In this document: positions 39,881 to 48,226 of the stretch, in pieces
Numbering within the stretch: the stretch's first letter is position 1
Layout of the letters: every line of letters begins with the position of its first letter
Source of the DNA: Oxalobacteraceae bacterium AB_14
GTDB taxonomy: Bacteria; Pseudomonadota; Gammaproteobacteria; Burkholderiales; Burkholderiaceae_D
Length of the DNA stretch: 64,000 nucleotides
Direction of reading: 5' to 3'
Assembly: GCA_000381565.1 (NCBI GenBank)
Contig: KB906724.1
Coordinates: 840,350 to 904,349, forward strand
Notes under the pieces: model-generated
What the model was told of the DNA's origin: nothing
The model's database searches: none
The model's input: the letters and a program-made list of their open reading frames with translations, nothing else
Position numbers and translations under genes: made by a program

Positions 39881-40015
39881 GTGTGCCTTAAATCAAATGT
39901 TTTTTTATTTGATATTGAAGTTGGCAACGTTTCTGCGGGCTCCTACCATGGCTACGCTGGAAACAGCCGGCCGATCTCCAGCTATCACTCGTATAACTGG
40001 ACTGTGGAGCGCTAG
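39881..40015 (+). CDS. Possible short peptide gene upstream of the MauE-like remnant
   Basis: A GTG-started frame of 44 residues whose stop lies 5 bases before the next ATG, suggesting translational coupling. The C-terminal part is rich in Gly, Ser, Tyr and His (SAGSYHGYAGN, SSYHSYNW) and ends TVER. Not recognised. It could be a small peptide associated with the neighbouring redox-type gene, or the 3' end of a lost gene. The start lies near the groSL promoter, so the 5' end is uncertain. The rest of the 39695-40020 gap is CIRCE and promoter. Confidence 0.3.
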   Translation: MCLKSNVFLFDIEVGNVSAGSYHGYAGNSRPISSYHSYNWTVER

Positions 40016-40020
40016 CCGCG

Positions 40021-40449
40021 ATGAACGTCGACCAATTCCTGGGCGAGATCCTGCGCTACTTCGTCACGCTCCTGATGCTGGTCGCCGCCAGCGCCAGGCT
40101 GCGCGACACGGCCGGCGTCGGCGCCAGTTTGGCCAGCCTGTTCGGCCTGGCACCGGCATTGCGCGCGCTGCTGGCGCCGGTGGTTGCGCCGGCCGAGCAG
40201 GCAGGGTTGGCGATCTGGATCGTCAGCCCTGAGCCGGCCTGGCGCTTGCGCCAGTTCCTCGGCGGCGCCTTGCCGCTGTCGCGGGTGCTGCGGGTGACGC
40301 GGCGCGACTATCGGCTGCTGAACGCCATGCTGGCCTCGCCGGCCTACCTGATGGTCGGCCATGACGGCGTGCTGGAAGCGTCCGGCATGATCGGCGATGG
40401 CCGGGACTTGCGTGCCCAGCTGGCCGACAGCGCGCCGGCGCCGGCGTGA
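40021..40449 (+). pseudogene. MauE/thioredoxin-like chimera, probable deletion remnant
   Basis: A 142-residue frame. Residues 1-~60 look like the start of a MauE/DoxX-family redox membrane protein (one clear hydrophobic segment, ILRYFVTLLMLVAASARLRD). Residues ~65-135 look like the C-terminal half of a thioredoxin-like protein (WIVSPEPAWRLRQF, LMVGHDGVLEASGMIGD) with no CXXC. The expected remaining MauE transmembrane segments and the thioredoxin active site are missing. An in-frame deletion fusing two adjacent genes explains this best; a genuine short protein remains possible. Convergent with the histidine kinase, 10 bases apart. Confidence 0.45.
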
Positions 40450-40459
40450 CGGCGGCGGC

Positions 40460-41854
40460 TCAGGCGGCGGGCAAGCTCAGGCGGAAACGCACCTGGCCCG
40501 GCTCGGCCTCGGCCAGCGCCAGGCTGCCGCCGTGGGCCATGGCGATGTCGCGCGCCAGCGACAGGCCCAGCCCGACGCCCGGCACCCGGCGCTGGTGGGC
40601 CTGGTCGGCGCGGTAGAAGCGGTCGAACAGCCGGTGCCGGTGTTCGGGCGCGATGCCGTGCGATGCGTTGCCGACGTCGATGCGCCACTGCTCGCCCTTG
40701 CGCCGGGCCGACAGCGCGATCCAGCCGCCCGGCAAGCCGTATTTGATGGCGTTGCTGACCAGGTTTTGCAACACCTGGCACAGCAGCTCGGCGTCGCCGC
40801 GCACGGCGATGTGTTCGGGCAGGGTCAGGCGCACCTGGCGCCCGTCGTCGAGCAGGCCGATGTCCTCGGCCAGTTCCTCCAGCGTCGGCCGCAGGTCGAC
40901 CGGACACAGGGGTATGGCCAGCTGGCCGGCGTCGGCCCGCGCCAGCAGCAGCTTGCGCACGATGCTGTCGAGCCGCCGCACTTCGTCAAGCATATTGGCC
41001 AGGCCCTGTTCCAGCACCGGATCGGCTGCGGCTGCGGTCCCGGCCTGGGCGAAGCTGCGCTCCAGCTCGCCCTGCAGGATGGTCAGCGGCGTCCTCAGTT
41101 CATGGGCGGCGTCGCCGGAAAAGCGCGCCGCCTGCAGGAAGCTGCGCTGCAGGCGGTCCAGCATGGCGTTGAACACGCTGACCATCTGGGCGAATTCCAG
41201 GTCTTCCTCGGCGGCCGAGACCCGCTGGTCCAGCTCGCTCGCGGTGAGCCGCACCATGACGCCGGTCAGGTGCTCCACCGGCCGCATCGCGCGCCCGGCC
41301 AGATACCAGGCCAGCGCGCCCATGGCCATGGCCAGCACGCCGATGGCGACCGCGAAACGCAGCAGGCTGGCGCGCACCTGGGCGTCCGACAGGCTGCGGT
41401 TGACCGCCACCCAGATCGTGACCGAGCCGTGCACGGCGCTGCCGATGCGCCAGCTCTGGCCGCCGCCTTCGACGGTGTGCAGGCCGGGGCCGCGCGGCAG
41501 GCTGGCGTCGCCGAACACGCGCTGCCAGGCCGGGCTGCGGTACTGCGGGCCGTGGCCGGCGTCTTCCACCAGCAACAGGGCGTGCGCCAGCGGCGCGCTG
41601 TCGGGCGGCGCGAAGCCGCCGAAGCTGGCGTTGAGCTGGGCGTCCGTGGCCGGCCACAGCGCCTGCGGCGTGGCCTGGAAGCCGGGCCCGGCCAGGTGGG
41701 CCGACAACATGTGGTCGATGATGGCGGCGCGCCGGTGGATGATGGTGTAGCTGGCCATCGCATACAGCAGCAGGATGGCGGCCAGCGCGGTGAGGGTGGA
41801 GCCGAGGGCGATGCGCAGCCGGAACGAGCGCAGCCGCGGCCAGCGCGCCCTCAC
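40460..41854 (-). CDS. Sensor histidine kinase, OmpR-pair type
   Basis: A 464-residue membrane kinase. The GTG start at 41854 overlaps the response-regulator stop by 4 bases (GTGA). TM1 is ~12-32 (LGSTLTALAAILLLYAMAS), a ~140-residue periplasmic sensor follows, and TM2 is ~163-183. HAMP follows TM2. The H-box is FSGDAAHELRTPLTIL with the phospho-accepting His, then the N-box NLVSNAIKYG and G-box GVGLGLSLARDIA. The ATP-binding D-box reads VGNASHGI where DNG-type residues are usual; a departure worth noting. It pairs with the upstream OmpR-type regulator; ligand unknown. Confidence 0.9.
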   Translation of the reverse strand: MRARWPRLRSFRLRIALGSTLTALAAILLLYAMASYTIIHRRAAIIDHMLSAHLAGPGFQATPQALWPATDAQLNASFGGFAPPDSAPLAHALLLVEDAGHGPQYRSPAWQRVFGDASLPRGPGLHTVEGGGQSWRIGSAVHGSVTIWVAVNRSLSDAQVRASLLRFAVAIGVLAMAMGALAWYLAGRAMRPVEHLTGVMVRLTASELDQRVSAAEEDLEFAQMVSVFNAMLDRLQRSFLQAARFSGDAAHELRTPLTILQGELERSFAQAGTAAAADPVLEQGLANMLDEVRRLDSIVRKLLLARADAGQLAIPLCPVDLRPTLEELAEDIGLLDDGRQVRLTLPEHIAVRGDAELLCQVLQNLVSNAIKYGLPGGWIALSARRKGEQWRIDVGNASHGIAPEHRHRLFDRFYRADQAHQRRVPGVGLGLSLARDIAMAHGGSLALAEAEPGQVRFRLSLPAA

Positions 41855-42531
41855 GCCGGGCCGTCCGGCTTGCGCAGCCGGTAGCCGACGCCGCGCACGG
41901 CCTCGATCGCCACGCTGTCGGGCAGCTCCAGCTTCTTGCGCAGGCGCTGGATGCAAACGTCCACCATATTGGTCTGCGGCTCGAAGTCGTAGCCCCACAC
42001 ATGCTCCAGGATCTGGGTGCGGGTGCTGACCCGTCCCGGCGAGCGCATCAGGTATTCCAGCAGGTTGATTTCGCGCGCGGTCAGCTCGGCGGCGCGGCCG
42101 TCCACCTCGGCCACCCGGCTCAGACGGTCCAGCCGCAGCGCTCCCAGGGTCAGCACGTTCTGCCGTTCGCCGCTGACCCGCCGCAGCAGGGCGTGGATGC
42201 GCGCCACCAGCTCCTCCACATAGAAGGGCTTGGCCAGGTAATCGTCGGCGCCCAGGTTGAGGCCGGTCAGTCGGTCGTCCAGTTCGTTGCGGGCGGTCAG
42301 CAGGATGACGGGCACGTTGCGCCCCTCGCGCCGCATGGCCTTGAGGATGGACAGGCCGTCGCGGCCCGGCACCATCACGTCCAGCAACACTACGTCGTAG
42401 TCGCGGGCCAGCGCGTAGTCATAGCCGAGGTTGCCATCTTCGCAATGGTCGACCAGGAAGCCGTGTTCCCGCAGGCCGCTGCACACAAAACTGGCAATTC
42501 GTTGTTCATCTTCTACTAAAAGCGCTTTCAT
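41851..42531 (-). CDS. OmpR/PhoB-family response regulator
   Basis: A 226-residue regulator. The receiver domain has phospho-acceptor Asp in VVLLDVMVPG, acidic pocket VEDE, Thr in LLTARNE and Lys in LAKPF. The C-terminal winged helix has LTAREINLLEYLMRSPGRV and VCIQRLRKKLE. The heavy-metal-sensing branch (CusR/CopR/IrlR) looks closest. It overlaps the kinase gene by 4 bases. It is divergent from the large repeat protein; a TTACA-N4-TGTAA palindrome in between is a likely operator for both sides. Confidence 0.93.
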   Translation of the reverse strand: MKALLVEDEQRIASFVCSGLREHGFLVDHCEDGNLGYDYALARDYDVVLLDVMVPGRDGLSILKAMRREGRNVPVILLTARNELDDRLTGLNLGADDYLAKPFYVEELVARIHALLRRVSGERQNVLTLGALRLDRLSRVAEVDGRAAELTAREINLLEYLMRSPGRVSTRTQILEHVWGYDFEPQTNMVDVCIQRLRKKLELPDSVAIEAVRGVGYRLRKPDGPA

Positions 42532-42577
42532 GGCGGCATTGTCGGGGCTGGCCCGGCAGCCGTCAATCCCGGCCCTT

Positions 42578-42595
42578 GATTACAGCTTTGTAATC
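42578..42595. promoter_or_regulatory. Palindrome between the two-component system and the repeat protein gene
   Basis: GATTACA-GCTT-TGTAATC, perfect 7-bp arms, 47 bp from the response-regulator start and 71 bp from the repeat-protein start. Its core TTACA-N4-TGTAA is of the type bound by CopR/CusR-like regulators. It suggests that the two-component system controls itself and the neighbouring large gene. Confidence 0.5.
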
Positions 42596-42665
42596 GTTCT
42601 GTTTGCCAAGCTGTCATTTTCCCTTGATTTAATGCAAGTGTACCAATCCATAACAAGGGGTAAAG

Positions 42666-45600
42666 ATGAGTATCGGCAAGTGGTTAAAGAAAAATGTGGT
42701 GAAACCGATCACCAAAGCGGTCGACAAGGTCGGCGACACCGTCAAGGACATCGGCGGCGACCTGAACGGCATCGGCGACGCCTTCGATGCGGTCGGCAAC
42801 GACATCGCCGCGGCGGCCAGGAAGATCAGCGAGCTGGGCTACACCAAGAAAAGCCTGGGCAACGGCGACAACAACTACACGGCCAACTCGCTGGGCGCCA
42901 ACATCATCCACGGCGACGGCGGCAACGACACCATCACCGTCACGGCCGGCGCCTACAACAACCTGTACGGCGACGACGGCAACGACACCATCGTGGTGCG
43001 GGTGGGCGGCTACAACCGCATCGACGGCGGCAACGGCGACGACACCATCCGCGTCGAAGTCGGCGTCTACAACAAGATCACCGGCGGCGCCGGCAACGAC
43101 ACGGTGACCGTGTCGGCCGGCGCGGCGGCCGACGTCGACCTCGGCGACGGCAACAATTCGCTGTCGATCAACAGCGCCTACAACGAGATCACCGCCGGCA
43201 ACGGCAGCGACCGCGTGACGGCCAACGGCGGCTGGAACAGCATCGACCTCGACGGCGGCGACAACACCGTCAGCGCCAACGGCGGCGCCAACACCGTCAG
43301 CACCGACGGCGGCAACGACAACATCACCGTCAACGGCGGCGCCAACAAGGTCAACGCGGGCGACGGCCGGAACGTCATCAACGCCGGCGGCGCCTCCAAC
43401 GTCATCAACACCGGCAAGGACGCCGACTCCGTCACGGCCGACGGCGCCAGCAACGTCATCAACACCGGCGGCGGCGACGACCGCATCACCGTCAAGGCGG
43501 CCAGCAATGTGATCGACGCCGGCGAGGGCAGCAACACGGTGACGGCCGACGGCGGCAACAACCACCTCACCGCCGGCGGCGGCGACGACACCATCAAGGC
43601 CAACGGCGGCGCCAACGAGGTCAAGGCCGGCAACGGCAACAACAACATCACCTTGAACGGCGCGGCCAACGTGCTGACCTCGGGCTCGGGGGCGGACACG
43701 GTCGCGGCCGCCGGCGGCGCCAACCTCATCGGCACCGGCGCCGGCAACGACAAGATCCAGGCCGTGGGCGGCGCCAACGTCATCAACGCCGGCAGCGGCA
43801 ACGACGCGGTGCTCGCGCTGGGCGGCGCCAACGGCGTCACCGCCGGCGACGGCAAGGACAACATCGTCGCCGGCGGCGGCGCCAACGTGGTGATCGACGA
43901 CGGCGGCGGCAGCAACATCGTGCTGGGCGGCCTGCTCAACATCGCCTACACCGGCGGCGCCGGCAACAAGGTGGCCGCGCTGGGCGACAGCAACGCGCTG
44001 GTCAGCAACCAGGGCGGCAACACCGAAGTGGCGGTGGGCGTCAACAACGTGCTGCTGGCCAACGGCAGCGGCAACACGCTGGTCGGCGTGGGCGGCGCCA
44101 ACCTGGTCGCCAGCACCGTCGGCGGCGGCACCGTGGTCGCGCTGGGCGGCGCCAACGTCGTGCTGACCGAACTGGGCGGCATGGTCAAGGCCGCCACCGG
44201 CGGGCTGGGGAAGGTGCTGGCCGACGCCATGCCGAACAAGGCGGCCGCCACCGCCATCAACAACGCCAGCGCCAAGCTGGCCTCCGCCCTCAACAGCGGC
44301 GCCGGCAACGACGTCGTGGTGGCCGTGGGCGGCAACAACGTCATCTACACCGGCGCCGGCAAGGACGTGGTCACGGCGGCCGGCGGCAACAACATCGTGC
44401 TGGCCAACGGCGGCGACAACGTCACCACCGCGCTGGGCGGCAACAACATCGTCGTCAACACGGCCGGCAACAACGTGGTGACGGCGGCCGGCTCGGTCAA
44501 CGTCATCGTGACCGGCCTGGGCGGCGGCCTGGCCGACGTCACCGCCAAGCTGGGCAGCGCGGCCGGCGGCGCCACCAAGGCCGTGGCCTCCTTTATCGGC
44601 AGCAACGTCGCTCACGGCGACGGCAACGACGTGGTCAGCGCCATCGGTTCCACCAACGTGGTCTACACCGGCGGCGGCAACGATGTCGTCACCGGCATCG
44701 GCGCCAACAACGTGGTGTGGAGTGGCAGCGGCAACGACACGGTCACCGTGTTCGGCGCGCGCAACGTGGTGTGGGGCGACGCCGGCGCCGACACCATCAC
44801 CGCCGTGGGCGCCAACAACCTGCTGGCCAGCGGCAACTACGCGGAAATCGGCGCGACCGCCGTCGGCCTGGTCGATTCGCTGGCCTCCGGCGTGGCCGCC
44901 ACCGACCTGGTGGCCAAGGCCGGCCTGTCGGGCCTGGCGTCCAGCCAGAGCGGCCACGACGTGATGACGGCCTTCGGCAAGAACAACGTGCTGGTCGGGG
45001 GCAGCGCCGACACCGTCGCCACCGCGCTGGGCGTGAACAACCTGGTGGCCACCGGCGCCGGCAACGACGTGGTCAGCGCCATCGGCAGCAAGTCCGGCAT
45101 CGTCACCGGCGCCGGCAACGACGTCGTCACCGTGGTCGGCACCTACAACGTGGTGTCGGCCGGCGGCGGCAACAACGTCGTGACCGCGCTGGGCAAGGGC
45201 AACCTGATCGAAGGCGGCAGCGGCGACGACGTGCTCACCGCGCTGGCCTTCGGCACGGTGTCCAAGTCGTTCAACGTCAACGGCAACCTGATCGTGGCCG
45301 GCGACGGCAACAACGTCGAAACCGTGCTCGGCAAGGACAACGGCGTCATCGGCGGCAGCGGCAAGGACGTGCTGGTGATGGTCAGCTACGGCGGCGGCAA
45401 CACCAGCACCACCACCAACGAAGCCGAAGGCACGAACCAGACCACCAGCAGCACCACCACCGGCAGCACCCAGCTCAACGTCGGCTGGACCGGCGCCGGC
45501 AACGACACGGCCGTGGTCTACGGCGACCACAACGTGGTGCTGGCCGACGCGGGCGACGACTTCCTGGTCGTGCTCAACAGCGGCAGCAAGCTCAGCTACG

Positions 45601-47183
45601 CCAGCACGACCACCGAGGCGGTGGAGGGATCGGACTCGGCGCAGACCACCAGCTCGACCAAGGTCAGCATCGACACCGGCATGAACTTCGTGCACGCCGG
45701 CGACGGCAACGACACCATGATCCTGGCCGGCACCACCACCATCGGCATGGGCGGCAACGGCAACGACCTGATCGTCTCGTCCGGCCAGAACAACGTCGCC
45801 ATCGGCGGCGCCGGCAACGACACCATCATCGGCCTGGCCGAGATCACCGTGTTCAACGCGGCCGAAGCCATCGTCGAAAACGACTACGAGTCGGCCGGCG
45901 ACTGGGTGGGCGCGGCGATGAACGCCAACTTCATCCGCTCGCAGTACGGCGCACTGGCCAAGGGCGACCTGGGCAAGCTCAACCTGGTGGGCAATGTGAT
46001 CGTCGGCGGCGCCGGCGACGACACCATCTTCGCCACCAATGCCGGCAGCTATGTCGGCGGCGGCAACGGCAACGACACCATGATGGGCCTGGGCTGGGGC
46101 GTGATCGACCACCTGCTGGTGGGCAAGGCCAACGCCCTGAACGCGGCCTGGACCGACGCCGGCAAGGGCTTCGACGCCATCACCAAGTACCTGAACACCA
46201 GCTTCACCGACGAGATCAGCAAGGGTTGGAGCGGCGTGGCCGACAGCATCAAGGCCGAGCTGGCCAAGGCGACCGCCAGCGGCGGCAAGCTGGCCGACGG
46301 CCTCAACACGGTCGGCAAGGACGCGCTGGCCGGCATCGCCGGCACCACCGGCCTGTCCACCTCCGGCATCGACGTCGCCACGCCGCTCAAGGCCGCGCTC
46401 GATACCGGCAAGAGCGGCCTGGCCACGGCGGTGAACGCCATCAACAGCGGCGTCAACTACGTGGCCGACGCCGACATCGGCACGGCCCTGGCCGATGCCA
46501 AGGACTGGACGGCAAGCGCCTTGAAGACAGCCTCCAACGCCAGCGGCGACGGCGTGAACTGGCTGGGCAAATACCTGGGCATCAACCTGCACCTGAGCGA
46601 CTTCCAGGGCGCCGACTTCTTCATCGCCAGCATGTTGGCCTACACCTTGGGCTACAAGTACGCCGGCAACAACCGCCTGTTCGGCGGCGCCGGCGACGAC
46701 ACCCTGTACAGCGGCATGGGCAACGACGCGCTGTACGGCGGCGCGGGCAAGGACACCTATGTGATGTCGATGGGCGACGGCAAGGATACGGTGCATGAAG
46801 TGGCTGGCGGCAACGACATCCTCAAGTTCACCGGCAACAAGCTGTTCAGCAGCGTCGCCATCGCCGCCGATCACGTCAAGGCCAACATCGACGGCTCCGA
46901 CCTGGTCGTCAACTATGTCGACGGCGGCAAGTCCTACGCGCAGTTCACGGTGTCCGACTATGCCAAGGTCAACATCAGCGAGCTGGACCTGGTCGACGCC
47001 GGCGGCAAGCAGGTGGCCGCGATCAGCTTCGCCGATCTGGTGGCCCACGCCGACCACGGCAGCAGCCCGTACGACATGGCTGCCACGTGGACGGTGGACC
47101 GCATGCACACCTTTGCCGATCTGCTGGCCGCGTCCATCGCGGGCGGCAGCACCGGCGTGCAGTTGGTGGGCGTGGCCTCCTAA
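42666..47183 (+). CDS. Giant repeat protein with alternating GGAN / GxGND beta-roll repeats
   Basis: A 1505-residue protein, probably secreted or surface-bound. Residues 1-~60 form an amphipathic helical head without a Sec signal. From ~75 to ~1150 runs an 18-residue repeat of two nonapeptides: one like GGANVINAG, the other like SGNDAVLAL. This resembles RTX beta-rolls (GGxGxDxLx), but only every second turn carries the acidic calcium-type sequence. A Thr/Ser-rich insert (~920-990) and a helical insert (~1160-1320) interrupt it. Three canonical RTX turns follow near 1337-1370 (FGGAGDDTLYSG, LYGGAGKDTYV), then a ~135-residue C-terminal domain that may carry a type I secretion signal. AAGGGG precedes the ATG. 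No type I secretion genes are in the window. Function not recognised; adhesin, matrix or surface-layer roles are guesses. Confidence 0.85.
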   Translation: MSIGKWLKKNVVKPITKAVDKVGDTVKDIGGDLNGIGDAFDAVGNDIAAAARKISELGYTKKSLGNGDNNYTANSLGANIIHGDGGNDTITVTAGAYNNLYGDDGNDTIVVRVGGYNRIDGGNGDDTIRVEVGVYNKITGGAGNDTVTVSAGAAADVDLGDGNNSLSINSAYNEITAGNGSDRVTANGGWNSIDLDGGDNTVSANGGANTVSTDGGNDNITVNGGANKVNAGDGRNVINAGGASNVINTGKDADSVTADGASNVINTGGGDDRITVKAASNVIDAGEGSNTVTADGGNNHLTAGGGDDTIKANGGANEVKAGNGNNNITLNGAANVLTSGSGADTVAAAGGANLIGTGAGNDKIQAVGGANVINAGSGNDAVLALGGANGVTAGDGKDNIVAGGGANVVIDDGGGSNIVLGGLLNIAYTGGAGNKVAALGDSNALVSNQGGNTEVAVGVNNVLLANGSGNTLVGVGGANLVASTVGGGTVVALGGANVVLTELGGMVKAATGGLGKVLADAMPNKAAATAINNASAKLASALNSGAGNDVVVAVGGNNVIYTGAGKDVVTAAGGNNIVLANGGDNVTTALGGNNIVVNTAGNNVVTAAGSVNVIVTGLGGGLADVTAKLGSAAGGATKAVASFIGSNVAHGDGNDVVSAIGSTNVVYTGGGNDVVTGIGANNVVWSGSGNDTVTVFGARNVVWGDAGADTITAVGANNLLASGNYAEIGATAVGLVDSLASGVAATDLVAKAGLSGLASSQSGHDVMTAFGKNNVLVGGSADTVATALGVNNLVATGAGNDVVSAIGSKSGIVTGAGNDVVTVVGTYNVVSAGGGNNVVTALGKGNLIEGGSGDDVLTALAFGTVSKSFNVNGNLIVAGDGNNVETVLGKDNGVIGGSGKDVLVMVSYGGGNTSTTTNEAEGTNQTTSSTTTGSTQLNVGWTGAGNDTAVVYGDHNVVLADAGDDFLVVLNSGSKLSYASTTTEAVEGSDSAQTTSSTKVSIDTGMNFVHAGDGNDTMILAGTTTIGMGGNGNDLIVSSGQNNVAIGGAGNDTIIGLAEITVFNAAEAIVENDYESAGDWVGAAMNANFIRSQYGALAKGDLGKLNLVGNVIVGGAGDDTIFATNAGSYVGGGNGNDTMMGLGWGVIDHLLVGKANALNAAWTDAGKGFDAITKYLNTSFTDEISKGWSGVADSIKAELAKATASGGKLADGLNTVGKDALAGIAGTTGLSTSGIDVATPLKAALDTGKSGLATAVNAINSGVNYVADADIGTALADAKDWTASALKTASNASGDGVNWLGKYLGINLHLSDFQGADFFIASMLAYTLGYKYAGNNRLFGGAGDDTLYSGMGNDALYGGAGKDTYVMSMGDGKDTVHEVAGGNDILKFTGNKLFSSVAIAADHVKANIDGSDLVVNYVDGGKSYAQFTVSDYAKVNISELDLVDAGGKQVAAISFADLVAHADHGSSPYDMAATWTVDRMHTFADLLAASIAGGSTGVQLVGVAS

Positions 47184-47205
47184 CCCCGCAGCTGGCGATA
47201 GGGGG

Positions 47206-47230
47206 CGGACCCCATCCGGGGTCCGACCCC
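47206..47230. terminator. Bidirectional GGACCCC hairpin between convergent genes
   Basis: GGACCCC-ATCC-GGGGTCC plus flanking GGC/GACCCC forms a strong hairpin between the repeat-protein stop (47183) and the araH stop (47243). Related in sequence and setting to the GGGTCTGACCC element at 17099-17125. Confidence 0.55.
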
Positions 47231-47242
47231 AGGGGGGCGGGG

Positions 47243-48226
47243 TTAGCGGCGCTCGCCGCGGGTCTTCAGCTGGTCCAGCAGCACCGCGGCGAGCAGGATC
47301 ACGCCGCGCATCAGATACTGGTAGAAGGCGTCGACGTCGAGCAGGTTCATGACGTTTTCTACCGTCCCCATGATCAGCACCCCGATCAACACGCCGAACA
47401 TGCGCGCCTTGCCGCCCTGGAGCGACACGCCGCCCAGCACGCAGGCCGAAATCACATCCAGTTCAAACCCCTGCGCCGCATTCGGCTGGCCGCTGGTGAT
47501 GCGCGAGGCCAGGATCAGGCCCGCCATCGCGGTGACCAGGCCTTGCAGCAGGAAGATCCACACCCGCAGCCGCTCGACGCGCACGCCGGCCAGGCGCGCC
47601 GCTTCCGGATTGCCGCCGATGGCCAAGGTGTTGCGGCCGAACACGGTCTGGTTCAGCAGCACCCCGAACACCAGGAAGCAGCAGGCGCACACCAGCACCG
47701 GCAACGGCAGGCCGAAGATGCGGCTGTCGCCGAAGTTGATGAAGGCGTCGTTGCTGATGCCGACCGCCTGGCCCTTGGAGACGATGAAGGCCAGGCCGCG
47801 CACCATCAGCATGGTCGCCAGCGTGGCGATCAGCGCGTTCACGCGCAGGTAGGCGATCAGTACGCCGTTCAGGGCGCCGATCAGCGCGCCGGCAACCAGG
47901 CCCGCGCCCACCGCCAGCAGCACGCTGCCGCTTTGTTCCAGCACGATCGCGCCCAGCACGCCGGCGAAGGCGATGGTGGAGCCGACCGACAGGTCGAAAT
48001 CGCGCGAGGCGAGGCACAGCATCATGGTGCAGGCGACCATGCCGATCTGCGCCACTGACAGCATCAGGCCGACCACATTGGTCAGCGAGAAAAAGTTCTC
48101 GACGGTGACGGCCAGCACCGCGAACAGCACCACGTAAGCCAGCGGCATGCTGTACTCAACCAGCCATTGGCGCTGGGCCTGGGACACCGCGGGCTTGGCG
48201 GCGGGATTCAATTGCGAGACGTTCAT
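47243..48226 (-). CDS. araH: AraH-like sugar ABC transporter permease
   Basis: A 327-residue inner-membrane permease of the ribose/arabinose/galactose class. It closely follows E. coli AraH as recalled: [79 protein letters not shown] and [10 protein letters not shown]. About ten hydrophobic segments. The start overlaps the araG stop by 4 bases (ATGA). Last gene of the dgoD-GH35-araFGH operon. It imports L-arabinose and/or D-galactose released from (arabino)galactan. Confidence 0.9.
   Translation of the reverse strand: MNVSQLNPAAKPAVSQAQRQWLVEYSMPLAYVVLFAVLAVTVENFFSLTNVVGLMLSVAQIGMVACTMMLCLASRDFDLSVGSTIAFAGVLGAIVLEQSGSVLLAVGAGLVAGALIGALNGVLIAYLRVNALIATLATMLMVRGLAFIVSKGQAVGISNDAFINFGDSRIFGLPLPVLVCACCFLVFGVLLNQTVFGRNTLAIGGNPEAARLAGVRVERLRVWIFLLQGLVTAMAGLILASRITSGQPNAAQGFELDVISACVLGGVSLQGGKARMFGVLIGVLIMGTVENVMNLLDVDAFYQYLMRGVILLAAVLLDQLKTRGERR

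Noticed and set aside
42431..46798. 1455-codon plus-strand frame shifted against the repeat protein
   Set aside because: Arg/Gln/His-rich low-complexity translation of the same repeats; overlaps the divergent regulator start and lacks a ribosome site.
42684..47108. 1474-codon open frame on the minus strand across the repeat protein gene
   Set aside because: Product of GC-rich repetitive DNA; composition is Val/Gly/Ala/His low-complexity, without ribosome site or domain. The plus-strand frame at 42666 has a ribosome site and coherent repeats.
42666..47183. Repeat protein as a plain RTX toxin
   Set aside because: No lipase, protease, pore-forming or adenylate cyclase domain; repeats differ from canonical RTX except for three turns near the C-terminus; no activating acyltransferase or secretion genes adjacent.
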